In this document: positions 1-15,721 of the stretch, one piece after another
Layout of the letters: each line of letters opens with the position of its first letter
Position numbering within the stretch: position 1 is the first letter of the stretch
NCBI RefSeq assembly: GCF_964340395.1
Contig: NC_135558.1
Coordinates: 14,664,500 to 14,728,499 of the forward strand
Length of the DNA stretch: 64,000 bases
Origin: Glandiceps talaboti
Taxonomy: Eukaryota; Hemichordata; Enteropneusta; Spengelidae
Direction: 5' to 3'
Program-made: the position numbers and the translations under genes
The notes under the pieces: generated by a model
What the model was told of the DNA's origin: nothing
Databases searched by the model: none
What the model saw: the letters and a program-made list of their open reading frames with translations, nothing else

Positions 1-3000
1 CTTGCACAATCTGATAACATAAACATCAATGAAAATCCATTCCAGGCAGCAATTGTTCACACTAATGAGATTTTACTTCAATGTTTACGCTCTTTTGCCT
101 TATGATTGAAGAGCAACAGTACAGACTTTAAAATACCAGACACGCGATATTGTTTTCAGTAAATTACTAATCATATTTTTTTTTCAACCACAGCTGTCAA
201 TTTATATCATTTGTAATTTCAACACGATTATTTTAAATTGGATCATATACTTCTAAAACAGGAATAATTTATACCTATTAAGATATATCGGGTTGGGAGT
301 TTGTTTGGAGTTGAATCCCCCTTAGCGCAAGTTTGATTTTATCATGAAGGCTTAGTTCGAGATTGTCCAAATTGGTTGCTTAAATAAAGCTTGAAGAAAT
401 GCGAGTCGGATATTGCCAAATTGCAAGCGCCAGCAATCAGAAAACCTTACCTCTTTGCCATGTAGATGTTCACACATTTCACTTTGATGTTATTAAACAT
501 TCGACACGAGTACTTATTTCAAGTATATCATTCCTGATAGTAGCAAGCAAATACATGTAACCTCCTCACAGCATTGCAGCAGACAATGTTTCCACCCTTT
601 AGATGACAACAATTGGAAAGGATGGCCATGGCATGTAATTATCACCATGATGATATAGTCAAAAGAGAAAAGAGTTATCATTTTACATGTCATGGTTTTA
701 ACCACATGAATTAAAATGATGAAGGGGATTGTGGCAATAGGAAGCCAACGATTGCCACAAGAAATGAAGCAAATGTGGTTACGTCATTGTTTATCTAGAA
801 CTGAAACATTCTTGCATCTACAAACTTTTCTTGCCGATGCTGTATATTGCATATATAGATGTTTCAAAAATTGCAATGAAAAGAGTCCATTGGTTACTCG
901 TGAGTACTAATCTTTCATTTGTGTGGAAAGAAATTAAGAGTAATACAAAAATAATGTCACTACATAATAAAATACCACAGAGGCATTTTGAACAAAATTG
1001 CATATTTTGTCTTATGCATTCTGCCCTTTATCCAAGTTGAACATTTAATGCCTGAAGATTTTCGAGTTCTATATATACGTTCCGTGTTTACTCATTAAAC
1101 ATATTCCTCATCCGGCATCCTGCAATTTTCCTAAAAGATACAAACGTTAATTAACGGTATCGCGTTGTATCATTTCTACTGAGTGGTATCTCATTATTTT
1201 ATTAAAGAGCGAAGGTCCATCAGTCATCGTTATTAATGGCAAAGGGGACATTGGGGATACTACAATATCAAAACATAATCATGCTAGTAATACTGTAGCC
1301 TTGTGTGTGTCTACATACATGTTTAAAGGATATTGTCTCGTGCGATGAAGACAAACAAATGTTCCCCAGTGTTCCAAACATTATCCCAGTCAATTTCCCG
1401 TTGAAGCATACCTATAGGCTACATTGATGAAACATATAGCCCTGGGAGGTTTACCTTTTTAGATTTTGATTACTATAGAGTTTCCTCGAGACGGTACACT
1501 ACTACAAAAGGCAGATAAGTAAAAACAATCCATGTTTTGTGAAAACGGCAACCTAACATCAACGTATTGTAACCATTGTTGATTATTTGTAATTCAAACC
1601 TCACAGTATATTCACCATAAAGAAAATTCCACTTTTCCTAATATCAGTTAGATGCGGAACCAAACACTTTTAAATTATGTATTTCTCAAATCGAATATGT
1701 AATCAAGAATGCATGTCGTTGTAGCACTATATTACGAAACATCAATGAAATATTCACGAGTATACCAAATGGTAAGATAATCAACGTATAGAAAGTAGTA
1801 ACCATTGCTGATCATTTGCAATTTGAAAGTAATACGAAAACTTAAGCAAGAAGGTTTCGAGAGCACTAATGTAATACCAGGGGCTCAGATGACAAACAAC
1901 TCTAATTTTTGTACTAGAAAACTATATTGACATCAAAAATGTCTTATTACTTAATTCCAGTTGAGAACAAAATGTATTGTATAAATTTTAGTATACATGG
2001 ACTTTGAAACCTGTTACATGTATATACGTAATGCATTTTTCTTCGATATGCATTTTTAGGTTTTACTATAAGATAACGAAGTAAGGAAGGTGCATTACTA
2101 CTTTACATTTCTATTTATACTCATCTAAGTTATTTTGGTTACATTTCATCAAAAATTTGTAAAATATAAAAATTTCTTCTCCAAGGAACAATGGAACGAG
2201 TATAACATTACTTCTTGTAATAAGCAGATACATGTACTATTGTGCAGTTCCCAAGTAATACAATGTTAGAGGTACTTCTTATGAAAGAAGGTCTGGACAC
2301 CCTTTACTCTAGTGCATATAATTGTGCTTAAGCTATACTGTACAGCAGAATTGCGTAAATTGGAGTCTAGTGATTTTAATTTCTATCTATCCCAAGGGTA
2401 TTCCTCCTCCATGTTCAGTTGCCATTTGAATGAACACAAAATTATGTATTTTGATTGCTTTCTAGAGGTGATATGTACTTCTAAAGCGATTGGGAATACT
2501 CTCATATCACATAATCTTACTCGCTGAGCAGAATGTCATAACCTTACATGTAATTTGATATCTTTAGCGATATTTTGTAACCAGAATCTACTTTCAATTT
2601 AGACATTTAACTAGTATATGCTATCACAGAGACATCACCTATCGCAGTATTTGATGATTATCACATGGATACGGGTACCTTGCCCGTGGATTGATACCGT
2701 AGATAAGTGCGAATCAGTTCGACGAGATTTGATTGCGAGAATTAAAAAATAACAAGGAAAATTCATTGGTTGAGTGCACTATTTCCTTGTTCATGTTTCT
2801 TTAAATTAGCATATTAATTAGATCCCTTATTAATCTGTGAGTTTACATCAAACAATTAACACCAGTTAAAAGCAATCCTGAACCCAATCTACATTAACAA
2901 TGTCTCACTGAATAAATCTCAGTACCTTTATCAATTCTATCCTGTATTCTAGCATCCTTTGCTTTTAGTGTCTCTCTTTATTTTAGTTTTAAAATGAATC

Positions 3001-3124
3001 ATGGTATGCAACGCATATACTATGGGCCCAGTGTACCTATCTATGGGTATATATGCATTGCATGGTGTAAGCAGGTGATTATAGGAATGATGGTTGAAAG
3101 GAGTTATATATACATGTGTATCTA
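1..3124. other. AT-rich stretch without a recognisable gene
   Basis: I see no coding exon with usable splice sites here. Open frames are below 75 codons and unlike any family I know. A diverged direct repeat is present: a segment beginning ATCAACGTAT near 1558 recurs near 1781 with the same order of words (GTAACCATTG, then GATTATTTG or GATCATTTG). It looks like old repeat DNA. Confidence 0.6.
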
Positions 3125-3207
3125 TATGTATGTATGTATGTATGTGTGTATGTATGTACATGTATGTATGTATGTATGTATGTATGTATGTATGTATGTA
3201 TGTATGT
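3125..3207. repeat. (TATG)n microsatellite
   Basis: Tetranucleotide array, interrupted by GTGTG and ACATG. It is read in some frames as MYVC repeats, which are not a protein. Confidence 0.95.
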
Positions 3208-3260
3208 TGGGGTGGGGCAGATGGATGAATGGATGTCATAGATTATAATTGTATGGCCAC

Positions 3261-3295
<35 letters not shown>

Positions 3296-3306
3296 CGCGC
3301 TCGCGA
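3261..3306. repeat. (GT)13(GC)7 alternating purine-pyrimidine tract
   Basis: Thirteen GT units run directly into seven GC units, followed by TCGCG. The tract is 40 bp of uninterrupted purine-pyrimidine alternation, the classic Z-DNA-prone composition. Confidence 0.95.
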
Positions 3307-3857
3307 AGCTCATTGAGTCGGCCATGTTCAATTTTATGTTTGAACTTACTTAGAATCATACCAAAAAGTCAGTTATCAATGACATTTTGAAAGCGTAACT
3401 GCTGTTTCCGATCTTTTGCACAATCTGTTGAAAGTACCAATGTTTCATCACCATAATGGCTGATGGCAGTAATAAATATATAAGCAGCTGATTTCAGTGC
3501 AAGTCTGCCCAGCTGAAATGTCTAATTGGAAATGAGAAATTAGAGCCATGGGCAAGCGATATATGTGTATGTAACAGTAGGTCAGAACAAAGCAAGGGTG
3601 ATTTCATCATCAAGATGCAAGAAATTATTCATTGTGGCCAATTTCTAAAAAAGAAACCTAAGAATACTGAATTCGAGCAGATATCATGAAGGTTGTATTA
3701 GTTGATCACAAATTGAGGTTTTGTGCGTATATTCCTTGTGTATATCCATTTTTATAATTTGTTACCACTGTAATACATTGCTTATGTGTCAATTATTAAA
3801 CTTCGTACCAAACAACGACACAGACAACAGAAACAGAAACACCTACTGCATAAATAA

Positions 3858-5277
<1,420 letters not shown>

Positions 5278-6016
5278 TATTTATACGTCACCTGTCACCA
5301 ATCTCGCATTCTGATTGGTCGAGAGCCCTGCAGATACACAGGCGTATTTTTCACCAACAGCCGTATTTTTGCTTGTTGTATCACGTGATCACTGCACGTC
5401 CCCTTGTAAACAAATCTAGCAGACAACTAGAGATCGAGCTATAACCAGCATTTCCAATGCCAAATTTGTGGTCAATCGAACAAAATATCACCGTTGTATA
5501 TATTGTAACAAGTCTCTGAACTGTACTTTTCATGTCACAGGGAAATAGTCAAAAATTCCACACACAACTGTGAAAGTCCAGTGACGGCGAACGCACGGTC
5601 GTCACGCGATCGTAAACATGAATTCCTAAATTTATGAAGGATATGAAAATTACCACCACAGAGGGTGTAATGTTTGCTTAACTAGAACAACAAAGAATAT
5701 CACCAACATTTATGTACATTTAATGGAAACAGTACGCAAAACAAAGACGCACTCATTTTTCAGCTGATGGTTATAAGTTTGAATATATTGGTGAGTGATA
5801 TGCAAATAGTAAACATTACGTCATACTACTGAGCAAACGCGCACTCTGATTGAATGATAAAGTTAAGGCTGACATGTAAACAACCGCATTACAGTTATCA
5901 GAGAGGTGCATGATACTACGCTCAACAGTATAACGCGGAAGTGATTTTATTTAAAAATGAAACAGCATTTTTAGAAATTCAAAAATGAATTCATAGTCGC
6001 AGGTGACGTATAAGTA
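5278..6016. mobile_element. Possible non-autonomous DNA element with 17-bp terminal inverted repeats
   Basis: The left end at 5278-5294 (TATTTATACGTCACCTG) is matched in inverse orientation by 6000-6016, with 16 of 17 bases identical. The span is 739 bp, within the range of small non-autonomous DNA transposons, and contains no coding frame. It also has a GATTGG/CCAAT-type palindrome just inside the left end. I could not identify a clean target-site duplication, so this may be part of a larger composite that includes the adjoining hairpin. Confidence 0.45.
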
Positions 6017-6017
6017 T

Positions 6018-6153
6018 GTTATTTGCCAAATACTGTTCCACATCTTGCTGCTCGAGGTAATTGTTCTGGTATAACGGCTCGCCTCCGGCTCTCTGTTATA
6101 CCAGAAAAAATTACCTCTCGCAGCAACCTATGGAACGGTATTTGGCAAATAAC
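6018..6153. repeat. Long imperfect hairpin, about 60-bp arms
   Basis: The left arm starts GTTATTTGCCAAATAC and continues through GAGGTAATT and CTGGTATAAC. The right arm repeats the same words in reverse complement and ends GTATTTGGCAAATAAC. The loop is about 16 bp and GC-rich (GCCTCCGGC). This is typical of a fold-back or MITE-type repeat. Translation of it is incidental. Confidence 0.85.
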
Positions 6154-6826
6154 ATATACATATATATGTAATTTGAACACAAAAGGTTTAGACACTCAAG
6201 CGTGTAGTTTTACTCTCCAAAGATTTGGAATGAATAGGTTATGAAACATCAATCTTGCAAACATTTCAATGTGTCTAGGCAGAAGCCACTCAGAACGATA
6301 CGCATTGTTGGCGCTTGTGTAGGGTAGGATATACAAAATGTGCATTACATTTGGGATTACCTGTCCTAAATTAACCTATATTTCCAAAATTTTATTAGGT
6401 AAATGTAAATGGGATTATGTAACTTAATGTAACCAGTCTTTTTTAATCAGATTTAAGTTTAAACCCTTTTTTGCGTACCTTGCACAAAACAGACTTTCCT
6501 TATTGCAAATATGCGCAACTGCAGTACAATAATATATAAAAATTATCACAGGGAATACAACCTCATTGACTTGAAACTTACTATTTTTGAAGAAAAAAAT
6601 GTGAAAAGGTTACAACTATAGCAATAGTCTGTTACTATAGTGAGGAGTGTTAGTAGGCCTGAATTTCGGGTTTGGAGTCTACCCATTGCTTCTACATATA
6701 ATCAACTTGTAAAGGTAGAAACAATACAGACACAGATGCTCTTGGTGCTATCAGCAGTCTATGCTGAAAATTCTAACAACAGAGAAGCATGTATGTTGTC
6801 TGGAATGTCGGACTTACACCCCCCCC

Positions 6827-6940
6827 CTGACTTGTTGGGAATTTCTTGCATCTGACACACCCCTCTGACTTGTTGGCAATTTCTTACCACTGACACACCC
6901 CTCTGACTTGTTGGGAATTTCTTGCATCTGATGACACCGT
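6827..6940. repeat. Three tandem copies of a 38-bp unit
   Basis: Units start CTGACTTGTTGG at 6827, 6865 and 6903, an exact 38-bp period. The middle copy has a few substitutions. The array follows a run of nine C. Confidence 0.95.
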
Positions 6941-6961
6941 TCAGGGTGAGAATTTTCGAAT

Positions 6962-7025
6962 CCATCTTCCCTGTATATTGCATTATTTGAAGACCATCTA
7001 CCCTGTATATTGCATTATTTGAAGA
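6962..7025. repeat. Two tandem copies of a 32-bp unit
   Basis: CCATCTTCCC at 6962 and CCATCTACCC at 6994 begin two units that are otherwise nearly identical (CTGTATATTGCATTATTTG). It lies 20 bp from the 38-bp array but has an unrelated unit. Confidence 0.95.
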
Positions 7026-7029
7026 GCAT

Positions 7030-9475
<2,446 letters not shown>

Positions 9476-12400
9476 TGTAATTATTTACTTCATTATGTGT
9501 GTGATTCTGTCTGCATATATTCATGTACGATTGTATTTGTCTTTTGTCTGTGTATTTGACCCAATAATCAAAATTGGAGTAGAGTGATTTTGGTGTAGGC
9601 CGATATGTTGCATTTTTGGGAGACGGCTGTTTCTCTTTTATCCATTCCAGATGAGGTACATTCCATGTCAAATATTCCTTGTGAGATTGGAGATAGACAC
9701 ACAGTAACAATAAAGAGAGTATATTAGTATTGTTTTCGAATACTGACTTAGTAGTTGTTTACAGTATGTGTTGCCCCGTATGTTGAGTAACAGATAGATG
9801 TGTCAAAGTATTGATATCGGCAGCGATTTATGATTTATGTCAATGTTCATTCAACCTAGTTCACTCTTTGAGAACATTGATTCTGTTTTTTTCTTTAAAC
9901 TTGTTACGCGGGATGTATCACGGGAAGCTCTTTAAACCCGAGTCAGCCAGTCATTCAACACTGCATAGATTTACATACGGTTCTATCGATTGCCTAAAAT
10001 AATAGTGGTATTTAGTAGCGGATTGAAATGTTTAGACTTGTCAATAGATTGATTGATTGATACTTGCATACGCTGAATATAATTTGATTAGTTAAAGCAA
10101 TGATTGCGTGCCAAATTGAAAGCGCCAAATCACGCCAAATAATGATGATTTAGTGCGTTTTCAACACGCAAAGAGGTACTACATTCATCACAACTATTCT
10201 GAATTTACGGTAGTAGCTCCCTATACGCTTTAGGTGTTATTTCTCAGTGGTCTACTTTTATGTATAGGTATAATTGACGTAGACTGTGCCTCAAAGTGAG
10301 GAAGCAGGCGTGGGTGTTTTTCGAAGACAGCACAGAATGTATATATTATATCCCTTCTTTGATAAGGAAAGTGTTACTGAGAAATTGTTAGCTGATAATG
10401 TAGGCATCATCTCTAAGACTTATGGATCGTAAATACTTGTAATCGTCACGAAGACAAATTAATATTGATAATAGTTACACATTAACTTATCTAGTCAAGG
10501 CATTCACAATATTTACAATATCAATAACAGGAAAGTATTATACACGGCTGCTGTCTTGTTGAAATAAATGTCAAACATGATGAGAAAGAAAGAAAGAAAA
10601 AACAAACAAACAAACTAACTAACTAACTAACTAACTAACAAATAAACAAACATGCAAACAAATAAACAAGACTGTATAAAATGTGAAAAAGTAATATATC
10701 ATGAAAATCGAAACGTTATTCTCTATCTTGATACATTCTGTTACTGGAGTGCTCCTAGTTTCGTCTAGGATATTGTTCAAAAATTGTGACCCAGTCAATT
10801 TATGATCTCTTGGCACACAAGTTGCTGTGCACCCATAATCAAGACTGTACAATGTCCCTAGCTACTACCTACTATTTTCTCCCGACCCCTTTGTATATGT
10901 AGAATAAACACCTATTTCTATATCCTCGACGAAGATATCTTCAGACTGATTTTAGTCGAAAATTGGGGCTTCAGGTACAGACTACTGATCAAATCAGAAA
11001 TAGTCTACCCGGTTAGACGAAAAGTATTTAATCACGATTGACCTCAACAAAATTATGATCGCATTCGTAAATTACGTTTTGATTTCTCTATATATGTGTC
11101 GTAAGCTTACCGTACTACTGTCAGTAACATTGATGAAATATAATCATGCCCCCGAAGCAAACAGGCAAATCGAGAAACGAATTCACAAACGTTTCCAAAG
11201 TGCAATGTATGATTGGTATGTTTACCTACTATTACCACTGTCTCACTAGAGTGCCCTGGTCCACTATACTATTGGGAGGAAAACAGTATCTCGTTCTCCC
11301 ATGTATCATTTGCTTTCTGCGAGTAATTTTGTCCAATCAGATGATCGATATACCCCAGAACAGTCAGCAGACATGGCAATTTTATGACCTCCCACCTGCC
11401 CTAGGCTTGCCGATAACGTTATTTTGCACGTATGGAACCAGATGGGACTTTTGATAAAAATCATGTTTATCATTGTTTGAATCACACTCTCTTAATTACT
11501 TCCGTTATTACTGTTCGCCATGATAGTTCGTAGTGAGGAATGTACAACAACGACAGTACATACCTAAACGTTGCTATCTAAATGGTTTACAGTAGAGACA
11601 ACTAGACAAACACACAGGGACAGTAACAGGCACACACATACACATAGGCACACACACAGACACAGACAGACACACAGATGGGCATAAATAGTTGGACAAC
11701 ACAAGCAAACAAACAAACAAACAAACACAAATGGAATATTAGCACATATGGACATTTTCGTCAAGGCTAGAGGTCGTTACATAGTTACATGAAACCAGTC
11801 AGGTAATGTTTCACTACCTAGACATGCCTTGGAGACATAATACAATCACTGTCTTTTTTTCACGACATAGTCTGAGAGGACCCCGGGATGTAATAATGAC
11901 CTGCTGTGCAATCCTCCTCCACAAATAGTGGTTTTGATTCATTCAAATCGAAATGATAAATCGGCACGTTCATCATGTCCGAAGCAAACCTGGTCTGTGT
12001 GGTTTAGCTACTCGTACTGCCCCAAATACAATATGCATAATCTAATTGTGTATATTAGTGTGAGAGCCACGGTCTTGCCAGTATCTACAGATGTTTGAGT
12101 CACTTGAGAGGGATATAGATATATATTATATATTGTCACCTGAAGCGCAATGAAAAAAAGAGAAACATTGAGATTGTTGTAGTCCCTATTTATCAGAGAA
12201 TTCATCTTGTACACCTAAATTAGCTATATAATACGCTCTCGCTCTAAGTGACATCAAGGCTACAATTATCTCCGTCACGTACTTGGCAAAGTCCTTTAAT
12301 AAAACAGCCACGACAAAGCACGCTTCACTTTCTCCTTTTCACACCTTTCGTACAAAACAATCCCGGATAGGAACACCTATATTAAATTAGTAGGGAAAGC

Positions 12401-13443
12401 ATTACTCATCCAATCCATCTGCACTGAACACTAAAGCCACCTTCCTACTCCAGTGTATTAAGATGGTGCCAACTAACGAATCTTCACGGTTTTAAGCCAG
12501 TCATTCCATTAACGCTATATTTGCAATACAAGAAAAAGTAACATGTAAATGCACTCTTGGGTATTCATTCGTAATACAGGGGCAACTCACTTACAGAAAC
12601 TAGGCATCCTCAAGGGACGATAATTTTATTTACCCTTGTGAAATAATCAAAGTGCAGATTTCGTTACTTAGATAGTAGCAGTGTCATGTTGTTGTTTGAT
12701 TTATAAGAAGAGATTGAGAGGGTCGTAGTCGATACTGACTGTGTTTAAAGGGACACAAACTGAGTTCATACGTATTTAGGCGTAGTTTTTACTGCATATT
12801 TCAAAGGCACTCGCATTATTATACCTACTGAAGCACACGTAACTACCACTTGAAATTGACTGAAATCAAACCTTGTATTAGGATGTACGATCCAATGACG
12901 TAGTTTAGGATACATTTCAAAGAAATTGTTCAGGAAAATCATACTATGTAATCAACTGCTCTAGCAATGTCAGAAGACAATCACAATGTTATAGAAGACA
13001 TGCATCGATATGTAACATTATACTGGAATGTGGTTTGATTTAAGTTATTTCGCTTTGAGTAAAAAGCTTATAAACTCAGCTTGTGTCACTTTAATAATCA
13101 TGAAAGTGAAATAGTACAGAAACTGTTGTAATAATTACTATAGTGAGGTTCCGTTGCATGAAATAAAATATCTTATTTGAAACAAGTGTGTCGAATTATC
13201 ATGTTGTTTTTTAATCTTGAACATAATAATTGTTTGCTGGAATGTTCAGATGTAAGATGGGATTAATGATGCCAGTTATTTCCTATTGCTGTACAAAGGC
13301 AGAGTTTGCAGGGCTGATTTTATCTTTTTCAATTTCTACATACTTAGGGGCCCAGGTGAACCTGTTCACCTAAATTAGTCATCCACAGCGCGATCTTTAT
13401 TTATTATATACTAGAGTTATAAAGAATGAAAGAGGTATTAAAA

Positions 13444-13445
<2 letters not shown>
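9476..13445. other. Non-coding stretch with minor simple repeats
   Basis: I find no supported gene. Simple repeats are (AAAG)/(CAAA)/(AACT) at 10583-10669 and a degenerate CA/CAGA/AAAC region at 11597-11729. The overlapping frames at 11055-11454 show no domain and no consistent splice signals. Confidence 0.6.
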
Positions 13446-13478
<33 letters not shown>

Positions 13479-13505
13479 CATGCATGCATGCATGGCGCAT
13501 GCATG

Positions 13506-13545
<40 letters not shown>

Positions 13546-13624
13546 TACATACATACATACATACATACATACATACATACATACATACATACATACATAC
13601 ATACATACATACATACATACATAC
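13446..13624. repeat. Compound (ATAC)n(GCAT)n(CA)n(ATAC)n microsatellite
   Basis: A short ATAC block, a GCAT block, a CA block and a long ATAC block follow one another. Both strands give open frames (YIHT, MYVC) only because a four-base unit has no stop in some frames. Confidence 0.97.
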
Positions 13625-14584
<960 letters not shown>

Positions 14585-15107
14585 CGATAGGGAGTAGGGA
14601 GGGGAGTGACTTTATTTAAAAGACTAATTTAAACTACATAAACTTCTACGTCACTCATAACAGAAGACGAAATGGCTGATGTTGTGTTTTCTTATGATTT
14701 TAAGACGAGTATTCATCACACTCGAGTTCGTCAATGGAATGTGCGATTAAAATGGCCCAATGAGATCTAAGAATCAACTCCTCCGAGAACGTTGATGGCG
14801 ACATTCTAATTAGGGTGTCACCTGCCCAGCCTGCCTATGAGTTTATGAAAATACATTAAATGCTTCATGTCAGTATATCATAAACATTCATTCATACTTT
14901 TAAGGAAAGCTGATATACAGTCTAGATTTCTAGCCATCACTTAATAGCGTGATGTGGTTTATGTAGGATATGCTTTTGCATTCTCTTCCATTTTCCATTT
15001 TTTATTTGTCACATATCCATATCTGATCAGAAACACTACTCTCGCCTTGTGAGATTGTGTAGCCATATCAACATCTCTGAGAAGAAATATCGTTATTTAT
15101 AAGAGAA
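14585..15107. other. Spacer upstream of a candidate promoter
   Basis: No open frame of interest. It ends in the TATA-like element annotated next. Confidence 0.5.
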
Positions 15108-15169
15108 TATATAAACGCGACAAGACGTTTACATTGGCGGTTGTAGATACCACATTCCACTGGTATAAG
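15108..15169 (+). promoter_or_regulatory. Candidate TATA promoter and short non-coding exon
   Basis: TATATAAA at 15108-15115 is followed, at the usual distance for a transcription start (about 15140), by a short stretch ending in AAG|GTAAGC with the donor at 15170. A possible acceptor, TATTTTCAG at about 15486-15494, would join it to the ATG-bearing exon at 15615. Each signal alone is common in AT-rich DNA, so the call rests on their order and spacing. Confidence 0.35.
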
Positions 15170-15614
15170 GTAAGCGTGGTTCATTTTTTTTTCCCTCAAA
15201 GATTTCAACGGGTTGTATCTGTGCGTGCGGTAAACACGGCGCGTCGCTGTACGTGCTGAAGTATATATGCCAGTATCACAACGAGCGAAATAAGTAATTT
15301 AACGACGGCTTCTTAAGATTGGAACGTGCTCGTAAATGCTTGCGGTTCCCACAGTGACTGATATCTGTAATTATGTTTTCGTTCCTTAAGCTTGGAAACA
15401 ACACGACGTAATTATTTTGTGCTCAGTTTATTCATTCTGTGGGATTCGTGGGACGTATTAAGCCTGTTTCACCCACGGAAAACTATATTTTCAGAAATTG
15501 GCCTATATATATAGCGTCGACTCGAAAGTAATTTCCCTACATGCAGCTTAAGATTAGGATTAAGACTTAAAAGTGTTATAGATATGAATACTTAGTAAGG
15601 TGATACTACACGAC

Positions 15615-15721
15615 ATGGACTTGGGGCTCTCTCTCCCTCCGTCGCCGCTAATCAACAAAATATCCGAAGCTACGGGCACGATGAATACAAGTGGGCGTCA
15701 GCTCTTGGGTAACAGTGTTTG
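15615..15721 (+). CDS. Candidate first coding exon of an unidentified gene
   Basis: An ATG with purine at -3 and G at +4 opens 35 codons. They end two bases into a codon at a strong donor, TTTG|GTGAGT (intron from 15722). An in-frame TGA lies upstream, so the ATG is the likely start. The predicted N-terminus is leucine/serine/proline-rich at first (MDLGLSLPPSPLINK) and later holds the potential glycosylation sites NTS and NSV. It is locally more GC-rich than its surroundings, which favours coding. I do not recognise the family and found no convincing next exon. It could be the extracellular N-terminus of a membrane protein or a chance frame. Confidence 0.3.
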
